A stretch of DNA of 40,559 nt, from positions 1 to 40,559 of the forward strand of contig PMYK01000033.1 of assembly GCA_003171255.1 (NCBI GenBank), in the 5' to 3' direction. Both the position numbers and the translations under genes were made by a program. Positions 1-7,329 of this stretch are shown here, in pieces (the stretch's first letter is position 1; every line of letters begins with the position of its first letter). A model generated the notes under the pieces. The model saw nothing but the letters and a program-made list of their open reading frames with translations. It ran no database searches and was not told the origin of the DNA. This DNA is from Chloroflexota bacterium. GTDB taxonomy: Bacteria; Chloroflexota; Limnocylindria; Limnocylindrales; CSP1-4.

Positions 1-2
1 CG

Positions 3-245
3 CGCGCCCTGGACCCACTCGTCGCCTGCCTCATTGACGCGAGCTGGAGTGTCCGTCGAGCTGCTGCCGAAGCTCTGGGCCGGATCGGTGACCCGCGCGC
101 GGCCGAGTCCCTCAAGGTCGCGTTCAAAGACAGCGACTCGAACGTGCGGAGTGCTGCGGCCGAAGCCCTCGGGGCGCTTGGCTGGCGGCCGAAGGGCACA
201 GTCGATGAGTCGGCCGGAAGGGCCACGACGGCGGACCGAGACTAG
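3..245 (+). CDS. HEAT-repeat protein, C-terminal fragment (5' end outside window)
   Basis: An open frame enters from the left edge and stops at TAG 243-245. It reads as two HEAT/PBS-lyase-type helical repeats, with the typical pattern SVRRAAAEALGRIGDPRA followed by SNVRSAAAEALGALG, and ends in a short polar tail. HEAT repeats form a superhelical scaffold for protein contacts; no enzymatic residues are visible in this fragment, so its role cannot be named. The same repeat style recurs in the gene at 11635-12912. Only about 80 codons are present and the start lies outside the window. Confidence 0.75.
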   Translation, partial: RALDPLVACLIDASWSVRRAAAEALGRIGDPRAAESLKVAFKDSDSNVRSAAAEALGALGWRPKGTVDESAGRATTADRD

Positions 246-443
246 TCGACGCCGGTTCCCGAGCGGTGGGCACCGCCTGACCTCTATCGACGCATCTGGC
301 CGCCCGAACTGTGAGACGCGCTCAGATGCCCGTTCCAGGCTCCGCTGTCGGCCGCTGAACGCGCCCGGCGGGAGCTGGTCAGCCTTGCGGCATTGGGAGT
401 ACTGGCCGCCGCCGAAGGGGCCCGAGCCTGCGACTGACTGAGG
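246..443. other. Stretch after the HEAT gene with decayed coding look
   Basis: No intact gene is supported here. The HEAT-gene frame continues beyond its TAG with coding-like G/C-ending codons, a second stop at 315-317 (TGA) and then about 40 more codons ending at TGA 438-440, for example the stretch LSAAERARRELVSLAALG. There is no good start codon. It could be an eroded C-terminal part of the HEAT protein or chance in GC-rich DNA. Confidence 0.3.
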
Positions 444-776
444 TCAGCGGCGCGTCTTGGAGTGGCAGGCGACGCAATCGGTGGCCCAGGGCAGGGCCTC
501 GAGCCGTTCCGGCGCGATCGGCTGGCCGCAGGTCTGGCAGCGCCCGAAGGTCCCCACCTCGATGCGTCGAAGCGCGCCCTCGATCGCGACGAGGTGCTTC
601 GAATCGCGCTCGCGCATCTGCTCGCCGCGCTGGCTCTCGGTGACCTCGGTGGCGGCGGCGGTCTGCGCGCCGTGGGCGACGCGCGGGTGGTCGACCTCCT
701 CGGCCAGCTCCAGCTGCAGCCTCTCACGCTCAGCTTCGAGCGTTCGACGCGCGTCCTCGACCAATTTGGGCTCCAT
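444..776 (-). CDS. TraR/DksA-family C4 zinc-finger protein
   Basis: A 110-residue protein when started at the ATG at 776; another ATG at 785 adds three residues, and the longer frame upstream looks non-coding. Residues 1-75 are charged and helical (EAERERLQLELAEEV, later SQRGEQMRERDSKHLVAIEGALRRI), as in the coiled-coil arm of DksA/TraR proteins. The C-terminus has the C4 finger C80-x2-C83-x17-C101-x2-C104. Family members bind the secondary channel of RNA polymerase and modulate initiation. The conserved DxxDxA tip of true DksA is not obvious; VTESQRGEQ sits near that position, so this is a DksA-like regulator rather than certain DksA. It is convergent with the HEAT fragment. Confidence 0.85.
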   Translation of the reverse strand: MEPKLVEDARRTLEAERERLQLELAEEVDHPRVAHGAQTAAATEVTESQRGEQMRERDSKHLVAIEGALRRIEVGTFGRCQTCGQPIAPERLEALPWATDCVACHSKTRR

Positions 777-960
777 GGCTCGCATCGTACGCCGCTCGAT
801 GAGGTAGCGCGAGCCCATCCGAGTACCGCCCGCCGGTCCGCAGACGCATTCGGACGCGCGCGAGGGACGACCTGCGGGTTCGGGCTTAGACTCGACCGGG
901 CGTTTCCCGCCACTGCGGGCGCCGACGAAACACGACCGACCTGTCGGCCGAAGGAGAACC

Positions 961-1128
961 ATGGCGAGCGCCAAGGATCCCGTCTGCGGGATGGAAGTCG
1001 ACACCGCGAGCGACCTCAAGTTCGAATACGAAGGCGAGACCTACTACTTCTGCAGCCGCGGCTGCAAACTCGACTTCGAAGAGGACCCGGAGAAGTACCT
1101 GGACCCGGAGTACGAGCCCCATATGTAG
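961..1128 (+). CDS. Small YHS-domain protein (55 aa)
   Basis: ATG at 961 follows a clear ribosome binding site (AAGGAGAACC). The product begins MASAKDPVCGMEVD, the signature of YHS domains (DPVCGM), and continues with EYEGETYYFCSRGCKLDFEEDPEKY, the standard C-x3-C-x2-F ending of the fold. YHS domains are small metal-associated modules found alone or in copper/heavy-metal ATPases. Alone it is a plausible cytoplasmic metal-binding or metal-sensing protein; the specific metal cannot be told. It lies 120 bp upstream of the ferredoxin gene on the same strand. Confidence 0.88.
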   Translation: MASAKDPVCGMEVDTASDLKFEYEGETYYFCSRGCKLDFEEDPEKYLDPEYEPHM

Positions 1129-1248
1129 GCGACGCCCGCGTAGCCGGCCCCGCCCGTGACCGGCTTGCGTGGTACGCTCACAGGCAGCGTTGGGAGTGCC
1201 GCTGGGCCTCCAGCCTGTTGAAGAAACCACGACTCCAGGAGAAGCCCG

Positions 1249-1536
1249 ATGGCCTATGTGATCGCCGAGCCCTGCGTCGACGTCAAGGACCAGGCGTGTG
1301 TGTCCGTCTGCCCGGTCGACTGCATCCATTTCGATGACGGCGTGGACCGCACCCTGTACATCGATCCGAACGAGTGCATCGACTGCGGCGCTTGCGAGCC
1401 CGAATGCCCGGTCAATGCCATCTTCACAGAGGACGCCCTCCCCGCCCAATGGGCCGGATACACGGAGATCAACGCCCTCTGGTTCACGGACAAGGATGCT
1501 GCCCGCAAGCTGGTCGACGCCGCCAAGCCGGCCTGA
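1249..1536 (+). CDS. fdxA: Bacterial 7Fe-type ferredoxin
   Basis: A 95-residue protein starting at an ATG preceded by AGGAGAAG. Cysteines at 9, 17, 21, 25, 43, 46, 49 and 53 give the double-cluster pattern C-x7-C-x3-C-P ... C-x2-C-x2-C-x3-C-P. The missing cysteine at the position equivalent to residue 11-12 (V12 here) is the usual mark of one [3Fe-4S] plus one [4Fe-4S] cluster, as in FdxA. The 30-residue C-terminal extension (YTEINALWFTDKDAARKLV) is also typical of this family. It is a cytoplasmic one-electron carrier; its redox partner is not encoded nearby. A terminator follows 20 bp after the stop. Confidence 0.9.
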   Translation: MAYVIAEPCVDVKDQACVSVCPVDCIHFDDGVDRTLYIDPNECIDCGACEPECPVNAIFTEDALPAQWAGYTEINALWFTDKDAARKLVDAAKPA

Positions 1537-1555
1537 CCCTCGCGCCAACTCGACG

Positions 1556-1584
1556 AGCGCCCGGCCCGATGGGTCGGGCGCTTT
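1556..1584 (+). terminator. Intrinsic terminator of the ferredoxin gene
   Basis: Perfect 8-bp arms AGCGCCCG (1556-1563) and CGGGCGCT (1575-1582) enclose an 11-nt loop and are followed by TTTC. It is placed 20 bp after the ferredoxin stop codon. The U-run is short, as is common in GC-rich genomes. Confidence 0.65.
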
Positions 1585-1677
1585 CGAATCCGGGCTCCTC
1601 TGGGGCGGCCGCGGCCGTGGCCGCCGGCGCGCCCGCCGGCGATCGGGACGGTTGATCGGCGGTTTGTCCACCGCGGC

Positions 1678-1683
1678 TAGACT
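1678..1683 (+). promoter_or_regulatory. -10 box of a probable leaderless promoter (BtuF-like gene)
   Basis: TAGACT ends six bases before the ATG at 1690, so the expected transcription start falls on the start codon. No ribosome binding site is visible. The same arrangement recurs upstream of several other genes in this window. No convincing -35 is seen at the right distance. Confidence 0.45.
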
Positions 1684-1689
1684 TCCCCG

Positions 1690-2688
1690 ATGCGTATCGT
1701 TTCACTGCTCCCTTCGGCGACCGAGATCGTCTGTGCCCTGGGTCTGCACGAGCAGCTCGTGGGCGTGAGCCATCGTTGCGACTTCCCGCCGGAGATCGAG
1801 GGAGTGGCCGTCGTCACGAGACCCGCCGCGGGGCCCGGCGCGAACGCCACGTCCGCAGCCGGCGCCACGTCCGCAGCCGGCGCCACGTCCGCAGCCGGCG
1901 CCACGTCCGCAGCCGGCGCCACGTCCGCAGCCGGCGCCTCGTCCGCGTCGGTCATGAGCCTCGACGATGAGCTGGGGCCGTGCGAGCTGGACCGAGTCGC
2001 GCTGCTTGCGGCGCGCCCCGACCTGATCCTCGTGCGAGATACCGGCTTCGGCCCGACCTCCCGCCAGCTCGAGGCCGTCCTTGTCGGCGCTGATTTCACG
2101 CCCGCCATCGTCGTCCTGGACCCGATAACCCTCGAGGGCATCTTCAACACCATCTCCACGCTCGGAGCAATGACCGAGGCCGAGGACGATGCCATCGAGC
2201 TGCTCGGGGACCTGCGCGAGGACATCGGCGAGATCGAGCAGCAGGTCGTCGCCCGTCAGGACCTGGGGACCCGGCCGATGCGCGTGGTGGTGCTGGAGGG
2301 TTTCTCGCCACTTGTGGCCAGCGGCCGTTGGATCCCCGAGCAGGTCCGCCGATCCGGCGGCTGGGAGCTGCTCGGACGCGAAGGCGAGCCTGCCTCGCCG
2401 ACGACCTGGGAGGCGATACGCGAAGTCGACCCGGAGATGCTGATGTTCGCCCCGGCCGGGCTGACCCTGCGCCAGACGAAGGCGGCCTGGCGCGAGGTCG
2501 AGCGGCCCGACTTCTGGGAGGACCTCGAGGCCGTTCGACGCGGCCAGGTCTTTTTCCTCGAGTCCGTCTACTTCTGCCGGCCGGGTCCCCGCGTGGTTGA
2601 CGGAGTGGCCATGCTGGCCGAGATCTTCGACCCCGACGGCTTCATCGACACGTCGCCGCCGAACAGCTGGACGCCCTTCTTCGAGTAG
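1690..2688 (+). CDS. BtuF-like cobalamin/iron-siderophore substrate-binding protein
   Basis: 332 residues beginning MRIVSLLPSATEIVCALGL, the N-terminal signature of the class III periplasmic-binding fold (helical-backbone type used for vitamin B12 and Fe-siderophores). Later stretches such as LDRVALLAARPDLILV, WEAIREVDPEMLMF and RRGQVFFLESVYF match the second lobe and hinge. There is no signal peptide or lipobox, so it may be a cytoplasmic cobalamin-binding relative rather than a transporter receptor; no permease or ATPase is adjacent. A five-copy ATSAAG repeat (residues about 53-82) is inserted in the first lobe just after the HRCDFPPEI motif, where related proteins normally have a short loop. 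It should be exposed and flexible. Confidence 0.8.
   Translation: MRIVSLLPSATEIVCALGLHEQLVGVSHRCDFPPEIEGVAVVTRPAAGPGANATSAAGATSAAGATSAAGATSAAGATSAAGASSASVMSLDDELGPCELDRVALLAARPDLILVRDTGFGPTSRQLEAVLVGADFTPAIVVLDPITLEGIFNTISTLGAMTEAEDDAIELLGDLREDIGEIEQQVVARQDLGTRPMRVVVLEGFSPLVASGRWIPEQVRRSGGWELLGREGEPASPTTWEAIREVDPEMLMFAPAGLTLRQTKAAWREVERPDFWEDLEAVRRGQVFFLESVYFCRPGPRVVDGVAMLAEIFDPDGFIDTSPPNSWTPFFE
1846..1935 (+). repeat. Perfect 18-bp tandem repeat, five copies, in frame
   Basis: The unit GCCACGTCCGCAGCCGGC is repeated five times without a mismatch (1846-1863, 1864-1881, 1882-1899, 1900-1917, 1918-1935) and followed by a degenerate partial copy. Each unit encodes Ala-Thr-Ser-Ala-Ala-Gly. The absence of silent differences indicates recent slippage or ongoing copy-number variation. 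Confidence 0.95.
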
Positions 2689-2805
2689 CGCAGTAGCGTT
2701 CTGCGAATTCGCCGGAATTCAATGAGCGCGCGGCTCTACTTTCAGGATAAGTTCAGCAGCTCGGGCGAATATACGCATCAGCTCCTCCCTCTCCTCCCAG
2801 GGCAA

Positions 2806-2858
2806 AGACGAGATCCCCCAGCCGGTCGCTTTCCTCCCTCAGCGACCGGCTCTCGTCT
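2806..2858 (+). other. Long bulged hairpin upstream of proC
   Basis: Outer arm AGACGAGA (2806-2813) pairs with TCTCGTCT (2851-2858), and inner arm GCCGGTCGCT (2821-2830) with AGCGACCGGC (2841-2850). The 3' strand is continuous, giving an 18-bp stem with a 7-nt 5' bulge (TCCCCCA) and a 10-nt loop. A GGGGG run at 2862-2866 could instead pair with the bulge. The element sits in the 280-bp gap between the BtuF-like gene and proC. It lacks a U-run, so it may be a terminator remnant or a structured RNA. Confidence 0.55.
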
Positions 2859-2955
2859 GCCGGGGGCCCCGCACGGCCAGGGGCCTTCTCGCCGAGCAGC
2901 TCGCACACGGCGCAATTACGCGCGAAACCGGCCTTCAGCGGCCCTCAACCGCGCC

Positions 2956-2961
2956 TATACT
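2956..2961 (+). promoter_or_regulatory. -10 box of a probable leaderless proC promoter
   Basis: TATACT ends seven bases before the proC ATG at 2969. There is no ribosome binding site between them, so the transcript probably begins at or next to the start codon. The -35 region (around TTCAGC, 2934-2939) is weak. Confidence 0.5.
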
Positions 2962-2968
2962 CGCCGAC

Positions 2969-3898
2969 ATGTCGCCGCTTTCCAACCGAACCGTCGCAAC
3001 AATCGGCTCTGGAGTCATGGCCGAGTCGATCATCGCCGGGCTGCTCCGGGGCAAGCTGGTGGAGCCCGGGCAGATAGTCGGAAGTGAGCCTCGGGCCGAT
3101 CGGCGTGAGGAGCTGGCGGGCCAATACGGCGTGCGCATGGTCGCCGCCAATCTCGAGGCCGCGCGCGACGCCGACGTGATCCTCCTTTCGGTCAAGCCCC
3201 AGACACTGACCAAGGTCGGTCATGAGCTGGGTGGTCATCTCCGGCCGAACCAACTCGTCGTGTCGATCGTCGCGGGCGCCAATTGCAATGTGCTGACGAA
3301 CCTGCTGGAGCACCGCGAAGTCGTCCGCAGCATGCCGAACACGCCCGCCCAGATCGGCCGCGGCATAACCGTCTGGTACGCCACCCCGGAGGTGACGGAA
3401 CTCCAGTGCGACCAGGCCCGCGTCCTGCTGCGCGCCCTCGGCACCGATCTCCAGGTCGAGGACGAGCGCTACGTCGAGATGGCAACGGCTGTCAGCGGCA
3501 CCGGCCCGGCCTATGTCTTCCTGGTCATGGAGGCGCTCATCGACGCGGCCGTCCACCTCGGCTTCCCGCGCCACATCGCCCACGATCTTGTCATCGAGAC
3601 GCTGGAGGGCAGCACGGCCTTCGCCAAGGCGACGGCCCAGCATCCCGCGGTTCTGCGCAACATGGTCACGTCGCCCGGTGGAACCAGCGCCGCAGCCATC
3701 CACGAGCTCGAGTCGGGCCGGCTCCGAACGGTTCTGTCGGAAGCGGTCTGGGCCTCGTATCGGCGGACGGTCGAGCTTGGCGCCGAGCTCGAGAAGGGGC
3801 TCGGACTCAACGAGGGTCGGCCCGAAGGATCGACCGACGGCACGGCTGCGAATGGCGCGGGACCAAAGGCGTCGGCCGCCCGGCGATCCGGCCGCTGA
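2969..3898 (+). CDS. proC: Pyrroline-5-carboxylate reductase
   Basis: Catalyses the last step of proline synthesis, reducing 1-pyrroline-5-carboxylate with NAD(P)H. The N-terminal Rossmann fold carries GSGVMAE (residues 13-19). The motifs VVRSMPNTPAQIGRG and, in the dimerisation domain, SGTGPAYVF and TSPGGTSAAAIHELE are family hallmarks. At 309 residues it is about 35 longer than typical ProC because of a polar Gly/Ala-rich C-terminal tail. No ribosome binding site precedes the ATG, consistent with a leaderless start. The PIG-L deacetylase gene begins one base after its stop. Proline dehydrogenase, the catabolic counterpart, lies 4 kb downstream on the same strand. Confidence 0.95.
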   Translation: MSPLSNRTVATIGSGVMAESIIAGLLRGKLVEPGQIVGSEPRADRREELAGQYGVRMVAANLEAARDADVILLSVKPQTLTKVGHELGGHLRPNQLVVSIVAGANCNVLTNLLEHREVVRSMPNTPAQIGRGITVWYATPEVTELQCDQARVLLRALGTDLQVEDERYVEMATAVSGTGPAYVFLVMEALIDAAVHLGFPRHIAHDLVIETLEGSTAFAKATAQHPAVLRNMVTSPGGTSAAAIHELESGRLRTVLSEAVWASYRRTVELGAELEKGLGLNEGRPEGSTDGTAANGAGPKASAARRSGR

Positions 3899-3899
3899 C

Positions 3900-4775
3900 G
3901 TGCCCGGCGCAAGCGAACCCAACCCGACCGTGACGCCCAGGGGTCTGCTCGCGATATTCGCGCACCCCGACGACGAGAGCTACGGCGCCGGTGGCGTGAT
4001 GGCATTGGCCGCGGCCGCGGGAAATCCGGTATGGGTCCTGTGTGCCACGAACGGCGACCAGGGCGGGCGTCCCGGAGAGGTCGGCGTCGACCACTCGCTC
4101 GATCCCGAGATTCGACGCAACGAGCTGGCTTGCGCCTGCAGCGAGCTCGGCGTCGCCGAACCCATATTTCTCGGCTATCGCGACTCGGGCATGGAAGGCT
4201 GGGGTGCGCCCGAAGGTGCGCTGAGCCTGGCCCCCGAAGCGGAGGTCGTGGAGCGGATCCTCACCGTGATCCGCCGGCTGCGGCCCGCGGTTGTCGTCAC
4301 CTTCGACCCTGGCGGCGTGTACGGCCATCCCGACCACACCGCCTGTTCGGCCACGGCCACGGCCGCGTATCGGGGAGCGGCGGCGGAGCCGGGCGGGCCG
4401 GTGGCGCTGTACCACCAGGCGATGCCACGCTCGGCGGTGGCGGCGATGCAGGCCGCGATGGCGGAGGAGCAGCGCCGCTCCGGCAACGATTCCCCTCCCA
4501 CCGAGGACGACATTCGCCAGCAGGAGGCCTTCCAGAAGCTGGCCCGACTTGACGAGGAGATAACCACGGTCATCGCGATCGCCCCGGTCCTGGAGCGCAA
4601 GATCGCGGCCCTCGCCTGCCACGACAGCCAGATGCGCGGCCGCCGTTGGGACGATCCCGAGCAGCGGGCCCAGCTCGAGGCGATGTTCGGGCGCGAGACT
4701 TTCGTTCGCGTCGACCCGCCGCCGCAACCGGGCGAGAGGGAGGATCGGTTCATGTCTCTGAAGTGGGCCGATTGA
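3900..4775 (+). CDS. PIG-L/LmbE-family deacetylase
   Basis: Zinc-dependent N-acetyl-sugar deacetylase family (MshB, BshB and PIG-L relatives). The zinc motif AIFAHPDDESYGAGG (A-H-P-D-D-E) lies near residue 18, and the second histidine motif YGHPDHTACS near residue 140. The start is chosen as GTG at 3900, one base after the proC stop; GTG at 3930 would also fit. About 290 residues, a normal size. The insertion around EEQRRSGNDSPPTEDDIRQQ and the MshB/Mca-like ending (ALACHDSQMRGR) suggest a thiol-conjugate or glycoside substrate, but the substrate is not determined. Its stop codon overlaps the next gene as TGATG, so the pair is probably translationally coupled. Confidence 0.88.
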   Translation: MPGASEPNPTVTPRGLLAIFAHPDDESYGAGGVMALAAAAGNPVWVLCATNGDQGGRPGEVGVDHSLDPEIRRNELACACSELGVAEPIFLGYRDSGMEGWGAPEGALSLAPEAEVVERILTVIRRLRPAVVVTFDPGGVYGHPDHTACSATATAAYRGAAAEPGGPVALYHQAMPRSAVAAMQAAMAEEQRRSGNDSPPTEDDIRQQEAFQKLARLDEEITTVIAIAPVLERKIAALACHDSQMRGRRWDDPEQRAQLEAMFGRETFVRVDPPPQPGEREDRFMSLKWAD

Positions 4776-6799
4776 TGACGGACGTTGCGGCCGGCATCTC
4801 CGACATCTCCGGCTGCGCGGCCTCCACGTCCCGTCGAGCCGTGACGGACGTCACGCGCGGTGCCATCGAGAACGGCCGCGGGCGGCGGCCCTCACGCGAC
4901 GGGTTGACGATAGAGCAGGCCGCGGCCGTCGAGTCGCCGCGCGAGTTCCGGCTGTCGCCGGACGGCCGCCACGTCGCCTTCACTGCCGAAGCCGCCGGCG
5001 CCCGCCAGGTCTTCGTCATGCCCATTCGCGGCGGCTACCCGGATCAGCTGACCGCCAGCGAACTGCCGGTGTCCGATCCGCAGTGGTCGCCGGACGGCCG
5101 CCGCGTCGCCTTCGTCCGCGAAGAAGCCATCTGGATGATCGACGTCGAGGGCTCCCATCAGGTCCTGGTCACCCAGCACCCGGCCGGCAACCGCTCGCCG
5201 CGCTGGTGTGCCGACGGGCATCAGATCGCCTTCATATCGCGCCGTCGCGGCTGGGATCAGCTTTGGACCGTCGATGCACCTGTGCCCCGCCGCGGCCGTC
5301 CCGCGACCCGGCCTCGCTCGGCCGAGCCCGCCGCGCTCACCGAAACCGGCGTCGACATCGAGGACTTCGTGTGGTCTCCCGACGGCCGCCGCATCGCCGT
5401 GACCTCGCAGCGGCTGCCCGACCTGATGACTGTTCAGGTCCACATCATCGACGTGGCTACAGGTCGGGATCGACTGGTCGCGGGCGAGTCGGCCTGGGAA
5501 ACCGGTCCGCGCTGGCTGCCCGACGGCTCGGGGCTGCTGATGATCTCGGACGCCGACGGCTGGTTCCAGGCCGTCCGAGTCTCGGCCGACGGCAAGGAAC
5601 GGACGGTCCTGACCGCCGGCAATCGAGAGCACGGTGAGCCGGGTGGCAGCTGGGGCTACGTGCCGCTGGCCTCGCCGGATGGCAGGCGGTTCGTCCACAT
5701 CGAGATCCACGATGGCCTGGTCGACCTGCTCGTCGGCGACATCACCGCCGGCCCGGCCGCCCCGGGCGCCGGGGCAGCTCCGACCGACCGCCGGAACCCG
5801 GCGATCGTCAGCCCGTTCGATGGCGTCTGGCTGGCCGTCGGCTGGCTGCCCGACTCATCGGCCATCCTGGCCGTCGGCTCGAACGATCGCCTGCCGGACG
5901 ATCTGTGGCTGCTGCCCATGCCCGAAGCCGTCGCCGATGGTGCCAAGCCGCGCCAGCTGACTCGTTCGTTGCCCACCGTCGTTGATACGCTTCACTTTGC
6001 GGCCGGAACGCGCATCGCCTTCGAAGCTCGCGACGGGTTGGTCGTCGAAGGGACCCTCTACCTGCCCGCGAGCGCCGTTGGGGAGGAGGCGACGCGCGTC
6101 CCCTGCGTGGTCCACTCGCATGGCGGACCCACCCATCAGGCGCTGCGAGACTGGCTGCCCTTTCGCCAGCTCGTCGCCGAAGCGGGCATGGCCTTCCTGT
6201 CAGTCGACTTCCGGGGCTCCACCGGCTACGGCCGTGGGTTCCGTTGGGCAAACCGCGGCGAATGGGGCCACGCCGACGCCTTCGACGTCATCGACGGCGC
6301 TCGCTGGGCGGCGGCCCAGCCGTGGTGCGACGGTCGTCTGGCTCACTACGGCGCCTCGTACGGTGGCTACATGACGCTCTGCGTTCTCACCGAGGAGCCC
6401 TCGCTGTGGCGCGCCGGCATCGATTTGTTCGGCGACTCGGAGATCGCGGAGAGCTACCGGCACGGCGACCGCCCGGGTCGGATCGATCTCGAGCGGATGA
6501 TGGGCAAGCCGGACGACCCCGAGGCCGCGGCTGCCTACCGGCGCGGTTCCCCCTTGTACAAGGCCGAGCGTATCGAGGCGCCGCTGCTGATCCTGCATGG
6601 CCGCAAGGACAAGCGTGTGGTGCCGCTGATGACGGAGAAGATCGTCGAGGCGCTCGAGATCGAGGGCAAGCACTACCAGGTCCATTGGTACGATGAAGAA
6701 CTGCACGGCTGGAAGAAGCGCGAGAACCGGCGCGACGCCTGGAAGCGCTGCATCGAATTCCTGCGGCGCCATCTACTCGACCAGGTAGACGAGGACTGA
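4775..6799 (+). CDS. S9-family prolyl oligopeptidase / acylaminoacyl-peptidase
   Basis: A 674-residue serine peptidase. The N-terminal half is a beta-propeller with repeated PD40-type blades (FRLSPDGRHVAF, QWSPDGRRVAFV, VWSPDGRRIAVTS). The C-terminal alpha/beta-hydrolase domain starts near HSHGGPTHQ and contains the nucleophile motif G-A-S528-Y-G-G-Y, aspartate D612 in HGRKDKRVVP and histidine H644 in ELHGWKK, the complete catalytic triad. These enzymes cleave short peptides or N-acylated residues; no signal peptide is present, so it should be cytoplasmic. The start is taken at the ATG overlapping the PIG-L stop. The first 45 residues are poorly conserved-looking, so a later start is possible. 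Confidence 0.9.
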   Translation: MTDVAAGISDISGCAASTSRRAVTDVTRGAIENGRGRRPSRDGLTIEQAAAVESPREFRLSPDGRHVAFTAEAAGARQVFVMPIRGGYPDQLTASELPVSDPQWSPDGRRVAFVREEAIWMIDVEGSHQVLVTQHPAGNRSPRWCADGHQIAFISRRRGWDQLWTVDAPVPRRGRPATRPRSAEPAALTETGVDIEDFVWSPDGRRIAVTSQRLPDLMTVQVHIIDVATGRDRLVAGESAWETGPRWLPDGSGLLMISDADGWFQAVRVSADGKERTVLTAGNREHGEPGGSWGYVPLASPDGRRFVHIEIHDGLVDLLVGDITAGPAAPGAGAAPTDRRNPAIVSPFDGVWLAVGWLPDSSAILAVGSNDRLPDDLWLLPMPEAVADGAKPRQLTRSLPTVVDTLHFAAGTRIAFEARDGLVVEGTLYLPASAVGEEATRVPCVVHSHGGPTHQALRDWLPFRQLVAEAGMAFLSVDFRGSTGYGRGFRWANRGEWGHADAFDVIDGARWAAAQPWCDGRLAHYGASYGGYMTLCVLTEEPSLWRAGIDLFGDSEIAESYRHGDRPGRIDLERMMGKPDDPEAAAAYRRGSPLYKAERIEAPLLILHGRKDKRVVPLMTEKIVEALEIEGKHYQVHWYDEELHGWKKRENRRDAWKRCIEFLRRHLLDQVDED

Positions 6800-6815
6800 G
6801 GAAGGGGATCGACCG

Positions 6816-7232
6816 ATGTGGGGACGGCGACGGGGCGTGAGCCTGGTCGACACCGAGGCCATGGAGGCCTTCTTCGAGCAGCTCGACCGTCTGAACAAGG
6901 AGCAGCTGCTGAGCATGAGCGCGGCCTGGCGATCGACTATCCGGCAGATCCACGAGGACGCCTGGACGTCGGTCCGGGCTGCTGGAGCCGTACAGGGGCT
7001 CGGCCCGGAGATCGAACGGGTCCGCAGGAAGGCCCTGGCCTGGACGACCCGCAACTCCAACGCAATCCCGTACCAGCTCAACAACGACCGGATGTGGCAG
7101 CAGATCAAGATGGAAGCGAGCGAGGCCATCGTCGACGCGGCCCTGGCCGTTGCGCTTGGCACGCGCCTGGACGCAGAGAGCCACAACATCCTGATCGAAC
7201 CCTGGCTGCGCGCCACGGAGATCCAGCGCTAG
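6816..7232 (+). CDS. Conserved-looking hypothetical protein (138 aa)
   Basis: ATG follows GAGGAAGGGGATCG, a good ribosome binding site, 16 bp after the S9 peptidase stop, so it is probably in the same operon. The product is mainly alpha-helical (MEAFFEQLDRLNKEQLLSMSAAWRSTI; IVDAALAVALGTRLD) with no cysteines, membrane segment or signal peptide. The motif WQQIKMEASEAIVDAALA and the Trp content suggest a compact helical bundle. I do not recognise the family. Codon use matches its neighbours. Confidence 0.75.
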   Translation: MWGRRRGVSLVDTEAMEAFFEQLDRLNKEQLLSMSAAWRSTIRQIHEDAWTSVRAAGAVQGLGPEIERVRRKALAWTTRNSNAIPYQLNNDRMWQQIKMEASEAIVDAALAVALGTRLDAESHNILIEPWLRATEIQR

Positions 7233-7317
7233 CCGGGCCACTCCCTGGGGCCGGGTTCGGTCACCCGGACCCGTGATACGGCATCTCGGTCGGCCAGCCT
7301 GTTTTGACGGGCGGATG

Positions 7318-7323
7318 TAGGCT
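7318..7323 (+). promoter_or_regulatory. -10 box of a probable leaderless promoter (thioredoxin-like gene)
   Basis: TAGGCT ends six bases before the GTG at 7330. TTGACG at 7304-7309 is nearby but only 8 bp away, too close to act as its -35. No ribosome binding site is present. Confidence 0.45.
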
Positions 7324-7329
7324 GCGGCC

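Noticed and set aside
2722-3087. A 121-codon frame between the BtuF-like gene and proC
   Set aside because: It runs through the bulged hairpin into proC in a different frame, has Arg/Pro-rich composition and no ribosome binding site.
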